Positions 35,680 to 44,557 of a stretch of DNA of 64,000 nucleotides are shown here, piece after piece; position 1 is the stretch's first letter; each line of letters starts with the position of its first letter. Made by a program: the position numbers and the translations under genes. The stretch is from JADJSS01 sp964490845 (GTDB lineage: Bacteria > Bacteroidota > Bacteroidia > Chitinophagales > JADIYW01). The notes below the pieces were generated by a model. It had not been told where the DNA came from and did no database searches. It saw nothing but the letters and a program-made list of their open reading frames with translations. Location: contig CAZBED010000008.1 in NCBI GenBank assembly GCA_964490845.1, positions 55,422 through 119,421 on the forward strand, in the 5' to 3' direction.

Positions 35680-36572
35680 CAGGATAATTTTGCTTTCAGG
35701 GTATTTAAAAATATCTTCACAGGATTGTTAAAATGCGGTGGTATCAAGCCGACAATTTCTCTCACATTTGCCTCATATTTTTTGTAAGGAATCGTATTTA
35801 TCAATATGCCGCGAGGTGGTTGTGTAGTGCTTTGCGTTTTTATATCGTCGTATAAATAAACAAAATCATCCGGCATCGCATACTGTTCCGTAGTATTTTG
35901 AGTTGGGTTATAATAGTTCACCAGCATTGGTGCTTGCTCGGGCATCACACTGGTAGACAGTATCACCCTGTCAGACCTGCTGTTGTTGTTGGGCGAGCCA
36001 TGGATGACAGCGTAATAAAACAATAGCGCCTGCCCCGCTTTCAATGAAACAGGTTCCAGATAAGGTTTTAGTTGTTTATGACTGGAGCTGTAATCAATAC
36101 TCAACATACCTGCACCACGTATCTTGTTAGGCAATTTATGACTGCCGGGAATCACATAAAGTCCGCCATTATGAATGGTGGTATCCTGCAAAGCTATCCA
36201 TAAATTGAGTGCTTCATATTTTTCTTCATCCACAAAACTCCAGTCCTGATGCAGCGGAAAATTGGAGGTCTTGTGTTTCTTCTTGATGATAAATGTAGTG
36301 TTGGTTACTTTGTAGTCCGTAAAATAATGATCAAAACTTTTCTTTAATACTTTTTCTATCGTATTTCGCAGCGTTAATTTTTTATTGACGTCGCTCATCC
36401 ATGTAGACATATGAATACCATTGCTGAATGGCATATCCGTTTCCAGGTACTCTTTATAATGTTTTTGGAGTACTGCCAGCTGGTCTGCGTCTAAAAAGGA
36501 TATTTTTACAAAGCCATTCTGTGATAGTTCTTGTTGTAGGGTATGATATTTTGTCAACAACACACTTTGCAT
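35679..36572 (-). CDS. PhyH-family dioxygenase
   Basis: A 297-residue oxygenase of the first subfamily (HQDWSFVDEEKY). Ligands are H108-Q-D110, His191 (VIHGSPNN) and Arg202. The segment EKYEALNLWIALQDTT is close to matching parts of the rightward genes at 27459 and 32064, so it is more like the opposite arm than its own neighbours. One-base overlaps join it to both adjacent genes. Confidence 0.9.
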   Translation of the reverse strand: MQSVLLTKYHTLQQELSQNGFVKISFLDADQLAVLQKHYKEYLETDMPFSNGIHMSTWMSDVNKKLTLRNTIEKVLKKSFDHYFTDYKVTNTTFIIKKKHKTSNFPLHQDWSFVDEEKYEALNLWIALQDTTIHNGGLYVIPGSHKLPNKIRGAGMLSIDYSSSHKQLKPYLEPVSLKAGQALLFYYAVIHGSPNNNSRSDRVILSTSVMPEQAPMLVNYYNPTQNTTEQYAMPDDFVYLYDDIKTQSTTQPPRGILINTIPYKKYEANVREIVGLIPPHFNNPVKIFLNTLKAKLS

Positions 36573-37477
36573 TACGAATTGTATTTATGAATATAATCCA
36601 ATAAATATTTTTCGCTAAGCTGAGAAGGATAGATTAAGTCCTCTGTAACTTTTTCATATCCCTGTGGCCTGCCCCACAGGTTGCCTTTATACCAGAAATC
36701 AAGATCGACAAAATATTTCTCAATTTTTCCTTTGGGCGTACTTTTATCCTGTACATATTGTACATGCTGTGCTTCTTTCTCTATAATGCAAGCATTGAAT
36801 GCAATACGTTTTTCATTTGTTTTGTTATCACCGGAAGCGTGAATCAGCGCCGAATCGAACAGCAGCATATCACCTTTGTCGAGATAAAGGGGAATCATAT
36901 TATCCCATAACAACTGGCTGTATTTCTTGAATGGCCAGCTGGGGTGCTGGCTGGATCGCTGCCATGCCGCCCATCTATGGCTACCCGGTATGGCATAGAA
37001 AGTACCATTATCATCGTTCATGGATACTGTCGGCATCCATGCATACGTGGTAGTGCCTTTGTATTCATCTATTATGGAACAATCCTGATGTGGCGCAAAC
37101 CAGCATCCTTTGTTTTTAATAATTATACCGCCGCCAAAGTCATAGTGACACAGATTGGGGTCTAATATTTTATTAAATATGTCTATGCTGATATCCTGTA
37201 TTTCCTGTATAACTTTTTGGTGGATTGTTTCACCAAAAGCTATAGAAGTCTGCAGCTTATCGGATTCGAAATAGCCGGGCATTTTGGATATCTCGTCATG
37301 TAAGCGTAATACGCGTTCAATAGCTTCGTCGCTAATCACGTTTTTTATAATGACATACCCTTGTTTGATATAGGCCTCTCTGTATTTATCATCCAGTATA
37401 TACCTGGGATTGATGTGTCTTTCCGGTATGGTGATGTTGTCGTTAGTGCTTTTTTTAAAAATGTCAAAGATGCTCAT
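36572..37477 (-). CDS. PhyH-family dioxygenase
   Basis: A 301-residue oxygenase of the second subfamily. Ligands are H130-Q-D132, His213 (LIHASGDN) and Arg224. It begins with the subfamily's opening (RHINPRYILDD near residue 20, then KQGYVIIKNVI). The QRSSQHPSWPF segment replaces the WGN-RS block. Its start lies 7 bases after the upstream stop. It shares the tail STPKGKIEKY with the rightward gene at 30249, a sign of close kinship across the two arms. Confidence 0.9.
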   Translation of the reverse strand: MSIFDIFKKSTNDNITIPERHINPRYILDDKYREAYIKQGYVIIKNVISDEAIERVLRLHDEISKMPGYFESDKLQTSIAFGETIHQKVIQEIQDISIDIFNKILDPNLCHYDFGGGIIIKNKGCWFAPHQDCSIIDEYKGTTTYAWMPTVSMNDDNGTFYAIPGSHRWAAWQRSSQHPSWPFKKYSQLLWDNMIPLYLDKGDMLLFDSALIHASGDNKTNEKRIAFNACIIEKEAQHVQYVQDKSTPKGKIEKYFVDLDFWYKGNLWGRPQGYEKVTEDLIYPSQLSEKYLLDYIHKYNS

Positions 37478-37484
37478 ATTGTTT

Positions 37485-38357
37485 TTATTTTGATATTAAA
37501 TGTTTAATCATCCTGTATTTTACGGGATTGGGAAATTGCTGCGTTACTGGTTCAAAAGTATAATTTTTAAGGGAACTTATCAAGCCGCCGTCCAGCCAAT
37601 AATTATCATCAACAAAATATCTTTTGTACTGCTTGTTTTCGTAAGTGTATTCCACTTTTTGATGATTTAGGGGTAAAAGCGCACCGCATATCACTATTCT
37701 GTATTGACCCGAATTATTGACTTCGGAAGCATGTATGATAGACGGATCGAATACGATCAGGTCGCCTTTATTGATATACAGAGGTATCATCTGCTTCCAC
37801 AGTTCTTTGCAAATGCTGCCGAACGCCCATGGTATGTGCTGCGACCTGTAACAATTGCCCCACAGATGGCTCTTAGGCAACACATATAATGCTCCGTTTT
37901 GTTCATTGATATCCTGCAAGGGTATCCAGGTGAATACAGCATAGGTGCTTGTCTCGTCTATTACAGGGCTATCCTGATGCGGATCCAGCCTGCTCTTTCC
38001 GGTATTGGGTTTTATAAAAAATGCTCCGCCATCGCCTACCTCACAATGCTCCAGATTAGCATACCGGTGTGCTGTATTCAGCATAAATTTTTTGATAAAA
38101 CTAAAAACATATTGTTGTAATGTTACAGACTTAAAATTCCCTGAGCTTTCAAATTTTTCCTGCACGTCGTAGCCTTCATTTTCTTTTATTTGTTCAAAAA
38201 CCGCTAAGGCTTCCTGTATCTCATCTTCCCGAATAATGTTGCGCAGAATAGCGTAGCCTTGTTCCATTAGTTGTACTTGTATATCATCATCAAGCATATA
38301 CGAGGGCGAAAAATTGCGATGTATGGGTTGTATATGTTGTCTATTGAAAAAAAACAT
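37485..38357 (-). CDS. PhyH-family dioxygenase
   Basis: A 290-residue oxygenase of the second subfamily. Ligands are H127-Q-D129, His209 (IIHASEVN) and Arg220. It shares the opening FSPSYMLDDDIQ and the EQGYAILRNII segment with the genes at 36572 and 30249, and the block HLWGNCYRSQHIPWAF with 30249. Start is 2 bases after the upstream stop. Confidence 0.9.
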   Translation of the reverse strand: MFFFNRQHIQPIHRNFSPSYMLDDDIQVQLMEQGYAILRNIIREDEIQEALAVFEQIKENEGYDVQEKFESSGNFKSVTLQQYVFSFIKKFMLNTAHRYANLEHCEVGDGGAFFIKPNTGKSRLDPHQDSPVIDETSTYAVFTWIPLQDINEQNGALYVLPKSHLWGNCYRSQHIPWAFGSICKELWKQMIPLYINKGDLIVFDPSIIHASEVNNSGQYRIVICGALLPLNHQKVEYTYENKQYKRYFVDDNYWLDGGLISSLKNYTFEPVTQQFPNPVKYRMIKHLISK

Positions 38358-38359
38358 GG

Positions 38360-39265
38360 CTATTTTTTTATCATTCTTCTAAATTCATCAACGGTGAAAT
38401 ATCCGGTTCTTAGAATACGCTCTTTTACAGCAGGGTGATAGCGTTCCGGAACATAATGGGGGTCAATGTACATGCCATCATGCCAGAATTTTTCGTCGAT
38501 GTAAAATTTCTCAATATGTTTTTTGTCTTTGTCGATTACCTTGTAGTTTATTAATGGCAGCCTTTTGGGTGCAATGCCGGTATTCATAGCGATTCTGACC
38601 TCATTGGTTCGGTTAGGAGCAGAAGCATGTATTAAGGAATTATCGAATAATACCAAATCTCCTTTAGACAAATATACAGGAATCATGTGCTTTAAAATTT
38701 CATCCTGGATATTTTTTAACGGAGAATTGCCCTGGTCGTGCGTACGCTGCCAGCGAAAATATTTGTGGCTGCCGGGAAGCACCAGTAAGCAGCCGTTTTT
38801 GTCATCAATATCGGTAGTCGGAATCCAGGCAAAGATAGTATTGCCCTTGCTTTCTTCTACCAAAGGCACATCCTGATGCGGAAAGAACTCCTTTTTATCT
38901 TTACAAAACTTTAAGACCAGAACATTTAATAGGTTATAGTGAATCTTATTGATATCAAATATCCTGGGCAATACATCCAGACTTACCCGGCTTAAAAGCC
39001 GGTGTATTTCCTGTTGTATGGCGATACCGTAATTAGCTGATGTAATGAACCCGTCTGACTCATAAAATCCTTCGTATTGGGAAAGCTGCTTATATGCTTC
39101 GAGAATATAATCTATAGAAGTTTTACTGACTACCTCTTTTACAATCAAGTATCCGTTTTCATTAAAAAATCGTCTGTCCTGATCATCTAAGAAAAAATCA
39201 GCGTCAAGTATTGCTTCCTTGACAACCTCATTTTTCCGAAACACTTTTCTTAACACCCGAAGCAT
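38360..39265 (-). CDS. PhyH-family dioxygenase, first gene of the leftward array
   Basis: A 301-residue oxygenase of the second subfamily. Ligands are H130-Q-D132, His213 (LIHASAPN) and Arg224. Glu replaces Asp in the VEES segment after the metal motif where others have VDE. It is the first gene of the seven-gene leftward operon; the region upstream (39266-39571) must hold the promoter, although I found no exact TAnnTTTG on this strand there. Function within the array is unknown. Confidence 0.9.
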   Translation of the reverse strand: MLRVLRKVFRKNEVVKEAILDADFFLDDQDRRFFNENGYLIVKEVVSKTSIDYILEAYKQLSQYEGFYESDGFITSANYGIAIQQEIHRLLSRVSLDVLPRIFDINKIHYNLLNVLVLKFCKDKKEFFPHQDVPLVEESKGNTIFAWIPTTDIDDKNGCLLVLPGSHKYFRWQRTHDQGNSPLKNIQDEILKHMIPVYLSKGDLVLFDNSLIHASAPNRTNEVRIAMNTGIAPKRLPLINYKVIDKDKKHIEKFYIDEKFWHDGMYIDPHYVPERYHPAVKERILRTGYFTVDEFRRMIKK

Positions 39266-39571
39266 ATACGAAGTTAACTATTTTCTGTTTAAATTAATCA
39301 AAAACCTACTATCAAATGTGCTAAAAGATATCCATGATTCAACGCATTTATTGCCCGTATCCGTATGCAGGCTAAATTGCGCGTTTTGTGTTCATTTGAC
39401 AAACTATTATAATATTGAAATCATCATGATGCTGGTGGAAATGCTATTCTAATGCACTGATATTGTATTACATTTACTATCTGCTGGGTATTCCGGGCCG
39501 GTATTCATTATTTGAATTAAGTTTTTTTGAGTACATTGCAGTATAAATCAAGAGTTACCAAACTTAAATAA
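39266..39571. other. Divergent intergenic region with no recognised gene
   Basis: 306 AT-rich bases separate the leftward PhyH array from the rightward membrane-protein gene. It should carry both promoters. I see no exact TAnnTTTG on either strand, no tRNA and no clear hairpin. A 77-codon frame overlaps the array gene and lacks coding character. Confidence 0.45.
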
Positions 39572-41011
39572 ATGATGGGGAAATACAGGTACATAAAGAT
39601 AATTAATAGCTTATATGTTTTTATACTATTTATTTCAGGTATCTATTTTGGTAAAATCCGCTCAGAGCTTTTTGACGGAGCTGACAGATTGTATGAAGCT
39701 ATCGCCTTTAAACACAATTTTTTTGGCCACTATCGGTTTTCTACTGCTGTAAATGGAATCTTACCCTGGATAATAGCAAATCTGGGGGGGAGCCCCCAAT
39801 GGATATTATACGGGTTTATGCTTAACTATGCCTTGACACCTGCCGTAGTTTTTTTAATTTTAAGATATTATTTTAAAGATGAATATCTGGTTACCTTTTA
39901 TTTAATAAGCCTGACCCTGTTTTATACTCTTACATTTTTCCATCCCAATCATGATATTTTAATTGGATTTTATTATCTGACAATATTATACTCCTATTTA
40001 AAAAATACAACCCCGGACAATAAATATTATTACGTGGTAGTGTTTATACTATGCATATTTCTTTCCTTTACGCACTTAACACAAATTCCATGTGCCGTTG
40101 TGTTATTGTTGTACCTGAATCTGTATCAAAAAAAGGACTATCCTATCGTAAAAATATTCTCCTTATTAGGTTTTGCTGTCATTATAAAAATGGTCTTGTT
40201 CTCATCCGGCTATGAAAAAGGAATTATTTTAAGAATTTTAGAATTTAAAAACAGGATGGACGGTCTTTTCTATTCCCCTTTAATCATTACTTTCCTGAAA
40301 AGCTTTTACACCATCAATATTGTGGTGACGTTTGTTTTTCTAATCACATCTTATATACTTCTAAAACTAAACCACAAAAGGCTATTGCTTTTTATAGCAG
40401 CACATATATTACTGACACTGCTGTATATCACCTTTTTCTTTCCGGAATATCCTTATACTTTCGGTACTGAGGGTTATTTAAAAGGAGCAAACATACTATT
40501 ATCCATTGCCTTTCTGGACTATTTTATATTCAATACGGATTATTCAGAGAAAAAAAGGAATGCTATCTTAACCATTACGTATATTTCTACTTTAATCATT
40601 ATATTTCTCAATGGAATAAACTATAAAATATACTATAATAACCTGAAAATTATAGCAAACAATATCACTAAGAATACCATATATGTATCTGCTGATGCTA
40701 AAAACTTAGAACATTATTTTATTTTGCACCGGCATTCTGCCCTTATAAATAGTACCGAAAATAATAAGTGTTTTTATTTCCAATATATCAATGATTCCAC
40801 CAACTATTTAAACCCTGTAATGGAACGAGACATCAAAAATAAAAAAATGTGTTTTGGTGAAAAACCGGTCTTTGCCATTCCTGACAACGAAACAAGGAGA
40901 GTATTGGATAATCAGTATTTTTTAATCTTTGACTTAACCAATTTAAGTACGAGGTTTCGTTTCAAAGACTACACGTTCAATAATAATATAAAAGATTTTA
41001 AAAGTAAATAA
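39572..41011 (+). CDS. Polytopic membrane protein, GT-C glycosyltransferase-like
   Basis: A 479-residue protein with about ten predicted membrane helices. An early loop after helix 1 contains ELFDGADRLYEA, with an acidic pair where GT-C enzymes place their catalytic Asp. The C-terminal 100 residues form a soluble domain. This architecture suits a polyprenyl-phosphate-sugar-dependent transferase, but sequence alone does not prove it and I do not recognise an exact family. The stop is two bases from the start of the radical SAM gene, so the two are co-translated. Confidence 0.6.
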   Translation: MMGKYRYIKIINSLYVFILFISGIYFGKIRSELFDGADRLYEAIAFKHNFFGHYRFSTAVNGILPWIIANLGGSPQWILYGFMLNYALTPAVVFLILRYYFKDEYLVTFYLISLTLFYTLTFFHPNHDILIGFYYLTILYSYLKNTTPDNKYYYVVVFILCIFLSFTHLTQIPCAVVLLLYLNLYQKKDYPIVKIFSLLGFAVIIKMVLFSSGYEKGIILRILEFKNRMDGLFYSPLIITFLKSFYTINIVVTFVFLITSYILLKLNHKRLLLFIAAHILLTLLYITFFFPEYPYTFGTEGYLKGANILLSIAFLDYFIFNTDYSEKKRNAILTITYISTLIIIFLNGINYKIYYNNLKIIANNITKNTIYVSADAKNLEHYFILHRHSALINSTENNKCFYFQYINDSTNYLNPVMERDIKNKKMCFGEKPVFAIPDNETRRVLDNQYFLIFDLTNLSTRFRFKDYTFNNNIKDFKSK

Positions 41012-41013
41012 GG

Positions 41014-42630
41014 ATGAAGGTAACTTTCTTAGGCATAGGAACCAGACAGTTGGGCATCAGTCAATTAGCAGCAGTGGTAAGGAAAGAAGGGCATATTCCA
41101 AGTGTGGCCTTTAGCGCCCAGTTATTTAACGACAGATTTGTATTACAATTCCCGTCTATTGCCAAATTTTTTGACGACACCCAGGATGCCATAGATAAAA
41201 TAAAGGAAATCAATCCTGACGTGATAGCATTTGGTGCATTGACATCAACTTACCAGTGGGGATTAGACGTCATTAATGCCGCGAAAGTGTTCAATCCCAA
41301 TGTCAAAGTTGTTTTTGGGGGCGTGCATGCTTCCGCAGTTCCAGATTTGCTGATTAAGCAACCCAATATCGACTATGTTGTGATAGGCGAGGGCGATGCG
41401 GCGCTACCGACAATTCTAAAAGCCATAGAAAACAACAATGATACCGACCCTATTGTAAATACACTGTTTAAAGATAAAAACGGAAAAATAATAAGAGGCA
41501 AACGTGGCGCTTTCATCCAGAATCTGGATGATATCCCTTTTCCGGACAACAGTATATGGGACGATTATGTCCGATTGGGTGACAAGTATATAACGATGGC
41601 AACAAGAGGATGCCCATACAGGTGTTCATTTTGTTTTAATAACTTTTTTGCCAAACTGCCGGAAGAAGAACCCGGAAAGTATGTCAGGCTGAGAAGTGTA
41701 GACCATGTTATCGCAGAGCTGAAATATGCGAAAGAACGCTATAACATCAGGATTATTGATTTCGAAGATGATGTCTTTGGCACACAAAAGAAATGGCTGG
41801 TAGAGTTTTGTGAAAAGTATAAGAAGGAAATAAACCTGCCTTTTATGCTGCTGACTCATCCAAAATTTATGGATGACGAAACAGGCAGGCTGCTTGCAGA
41901 GGCAGGCTGCAAAAAGATACAGATGGGCATACAGAGTATGGATGAGGATTTCAAGAAAGACTCCCTGTTGAGATACGAAAAATCTGAAGATATAGAAAAT
42001 GCGCTGAAGGTAATGCATAAATACAATATAAAAGTCAATGTAGATCACATGTTTGGCTTACCTCACGAACCTATCTCCGCACAAGAAGCGGCATTAAAAC
42101 TTTATGCCAATAACCATATCAACAGGATTCAGACATTCTGGACATGCTTTCTGCCAGGCACACAATTAATGGACGAAGCTATAGCGGAAGGCGTATTAAA
42201 TCAACAACAGATAGACGATATAAATGAAGGCCGTGAGTTTTATTTTTACAGAAACGTCCAGAATGTAAAAGACAAATCATTACAGAACTTGTACCATGCG
42301 TATGAGTTTATCTTTAAAATCATTCCCATTCTACCCTTTTTTATTAGGAGGAAGATAAAACCTAAGCATGTGCTGTGGGTGCCAAAACCTCTGAAAGCCA
42401 TTGTAATTTTCACCTTTGACATGGCAATAGGATTAGGAAGCATTCAGCCTGATTTTATTGCCTACTTCAATCATAATGTATTTCATATTTTCCGGTTTTT
42501 TCTTAAAAAAGCAGGAATCAATATACTGGCTACAAAGCCTAAAAAAGACGAAAATATCATTACCTACTTTAATAAGTATCAGGAAGGAAAGAAGACGAAA
42601 GAGAGCAAAATCGCAGAACATCAGTATTAA
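41014..42630 (+). CDS. B12-binding-domain radical SAM protein (BchE-like class)
   Basis: A 538-residue protein. The N-terminal domain (about 1-145) has the Rossmann-like cobalamin-binding fold seen in class B radical SAM enzymes (VVFGGVHASAVPD and VIGEGD segments). The radical SAM core follows, with the [4Fe-4S] ligands C200-x3-C204-x2-C207 (RGCPYRCSFC). The C-terminal part is basic and aromatic, with FFIRRKIKPKH and later hydrophobic segments suggesting membrane contact. Members carry out methylation, ring formation or oxidative chemistry on unreactive carbon in lipids, tetrapyrroles and natural products. It follows the GT-C-like gene after 2 bases, which points to a lipid-linked substrate. 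Specific reaction unknown. Confidence 0.88.
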   Translation: MKVTFLGIGTRQLGISQLAAVVRKEGHIPSVAFSAQLFNDRFVLQFPSIAKFFDDTQDAIDKIKEINPDVIAFGALTSTYQWGLDVINAAKVFNPNVKVVFGGVHASAVPDLLIKQPNIDYVVIGEGDAALPTILKAIENNNDTDPIVNTLFKDKNGKIIRGKRGAFIQNLDDIPFPDNSIWDDYVRLGDKYITMATRGCPYRCSFCFNNFFAKLPEEEPGKYVRLRSVDHVIAELKYAKERYNIRIIDFEDDVFGTQKKWLVEFCEKYKKEINLPFMLLTHPKFMDDETGRLLAEAGCKKIQMGIQSMDEDFKKDSLLRYEKSEDIENALKVMHKYNIKVNVDHMFGLPHEPISAQEAALKLYANNHINRIQTFWTCFLPGTQLMDEAIAEGVLNQQQIDDINEGREFYFYRNVQNVKDKSLQNLYHAYEFIFKIIPILPFFIRRKIKPKHVLWVPKPLKAIVIFTFDMAIGLGSIQPDFIAYFNHNVFHIFRFFLKKAGINILATKPKKDENIITYFNKYQEGKKTKESKIAEHQY

Positions 42631-42656
42631 GAAAATACAGATTTCCCGCAAATAAA

Positions 42657-43373
42657 TCAGGGACTGAAAATAATCTCGACGGAATACCTGTTTTTATGGT
42701 TTGTTAATCCGTTAATCTTATAAATAGCTATACCATGATTATCCGCATATCGCTCAAAAAAGAGATAATCCACCTGTAACTTTTTCGCTCTTTTATTGAT
42801 GATAATTTCTTTAAGGTATTTGACAATAAATTTAAAGTATTTAGTCAGATATTTTCTTCTTAATGCATCATAGAGAATCTCAAAAAAATCAAGTACCATT
42901 ATATGCTTTACCGGGATAATATCAGCCACCAACACACGTATCTCCTTCCCTGCTTCTTTGCTTGTTATCCGGAATATATCTAAAAACTCTGTGAGCTGCA
43001 TACTTGAACTAAAATACTGTATAACACTAAGCACAACCACTATATTGATATCCTCAGCTTTTACTAATTCTTTCAACCCACTGAAGTCATCAATTTTCAG
43101 TATAGACACATTAGGTTCCTTTTCGAATAAGTCCTTACACTTTTCAATATAAACAGGCGAGGAATCAACGCCTATTATTTTTTTGCAATCGTCTTTAAGA
43201 AGCTGAATAAGGACACCCGGCCCGCAGCCGTAATCCAAGAGGACATCACTATTCTTTAACGGGAATCTTTTACAAAGGTTTTCATAGAAAACCTTTGTAG
43301 TCACACACATTATCTCATCAAATTCAGGATTTTCCTTATTCCAATAATCTTTCCAGCTGTTATTCATATCCAT
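42657..43373 (-). CDS. Class I SAM-dependent methyltransferase
   Basis: A 238-residue methyltransferase with motif I LLDYGCGPGVLIQL at about 45-58, then GVDSSPVYIEK and a VVLSVIQYF strand. The C-terminal half is helical and Lys-rich. It differs from the two paralogues beside the UbiA genes. It is 12 bases downstream of the deacetylase-like gene, so the two form a leftward unit. The acceptor is unknown. Confidence 0.82.
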   Translation of the reverse strand: MDMNNSWKDYWNKENPEFDEIMCVTTKVFYENLCKRFPLKNSDVLLDYGCGPGVLIQLLKDDCKKIIGVDSSPVYIEKCKDLFEKEPNVSILKIDDFSGLKELVKAEDINIVVVLSVIQYFSSSMQLTEFLDIFRITSKEAGKEIRVLVADIIPVKHIMVLDFFEILYDALRRKYLTKYFKFIVKYLKEIIINKRAKKLQVDYLFFERYADNHGIAIYKINGLTNHKNRYSVEIIFSP

Positions 43374-43385
43374 ATTTCACCGGTA

Positions 43386-44174
43386 CTATGTGCTTTTATC
43401 TGACGTATGCTTGTCCATAAATTCTGAAAATGTACAAAAATCAAACCCGTTTTCCATCAGCATATTCAGGTATGCCTTAAACCTCTCCCTCATCTTATTT
43501 CCACTATTATTTACAATATACACAGGCAATCCATATTTTTTGTCAGATATATCCATAAACTCCCAGGGATGAAAATAAATATTAATATACTTGTCTTTCC
43601 AGTGTGTCATTTTCGTCAGCCACATATAGAGTCTAAATGGGATATTGCGAAACGTCAGCCAAAAAAGTGGGATTCTGCATAATGGTGTTACAGACGCTGG
43701 TATTTGGAGCACATTATGTTCTGCAAAATATGTTCTTGGCTTTCTGAAATAATTATACCTTCCGGGCAAATATGTTGGATTAATGGAGCTGTTATACGTA
43801 TAACCCGCCAGATGTACATCCAAGGGTTCAATAAAATGCATTCTTGCCATCCTAAAACCCTTTACAGGCACACCAGTCATGGCTTCTAAAGCCTCTTTGG
43901 AGGTAAGCAGATCTGTCTTTTTAAATGTGGAATGATAGTACCCATGGGAGGCTACCTCATGCCCTTCCTGAACAATTCGCTCCATAATGTCCAGTGCATT
44001 TCTGGCAAAAGCCACTGTACAGAAAAAAGTAGCTTTGATATTATATTCTTTTAAAATATCCAGGATGATACCTGTCCCAACTTTTGACACAAGAATCTGC
44101 TCTTCGAATGAAATCTCCTTGCCATACTCAATAGGCACATCAAACTCTTCTATATCAAAATTCAACAGTATCAT
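43386..44174 (-). CDS. NodB-type polysaccharide deacetylase
   Basis: About 262 residues from the ATG at 44174. The family usually opens with MILLNFDIEEFD, which starts exactly there. Upstream codons to 44354 are open but encode an unusual hydrophobic stretch and are likely not translated. Motif 1 is FDIEEFD (metal Asp), motif 2 is HEVASHGYYHS (H-x3-H type metal pair) and motif 3 contains GFRMARMHF. The C-terminus has IYFHPWEF with the catalytic His. Such enzymes remove N- or O-acetyl groups from glycans. It pairs with a methyltransferase downstream. The substrate may be a surface or lipid-linked saccharide made by the neighbouring genes. Confidence 0.82.
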   Translation of the reverse strand: MILLNFDIEEFDVPIEYGKEISFEEQILVSKVGTGIILDILKEYNIKATFFCTVAFARNALDIMERIVQEGHEVASHGYYHSTFKKTDLLTSKEALEAMTGVPVKGFRMARMHFIEPLDVHLAGYTYNSSINPTYLPGRYNYFRKPRTYFAEHNVLQIPASVTPLCRIPLFWLTFRNIPFRLYMWLTKMTHWKDKYINIYFHPWEFMDISDKKYGLPVYIVNNSGNKMRERFKAYLNMLMENGFDFCTFSEFMDKHTSDKST

Positions 44175-44557
44175 ATATACTACAACAGTAATAAAAAAAA
44201 TTATGGCATCATTTAACTCAACTAATTTCCAGATGATTTTCAGGTAATAATGTAATTTTGTTAAAAATAGGTTTATTGTTATTAAAAATAGCATTTTTGG
44301 TACCATTAGGTGTATAAAATTTAAGTTTTTTTCAAGACTCGCTGCTGCATTCATTTTCTGTTCTGCAAGTCATCGCTCCATCAACCCGCATATTGGATTA
44401 GACTACTGTAGCTCAACTGTTGGGTGCGTCTTTATCGGTAAATATTGTTTTTAAACGGAAATACTATATCTTGCATATAAAATCGAAATCCCTCTGGCGG
44501 AAATAGACTCCTAAGAAATAAATCTAAAAAAATCTAAAGTTCGTTCCATCCTTTACT

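Noticed and set aside
26545..39265. DNA-level tandem repeat or CRISPR-like array
   Set aside because: The genes are similar at protein level only; there are no short regularly spaced repeats at DNA level.
44175..44354. N-terminal extension of the deacetylase
   Set aside because: The family's conserved opening begins at the ATG at 44174; the upstream codons encode an atypical hydrophobic stretch.
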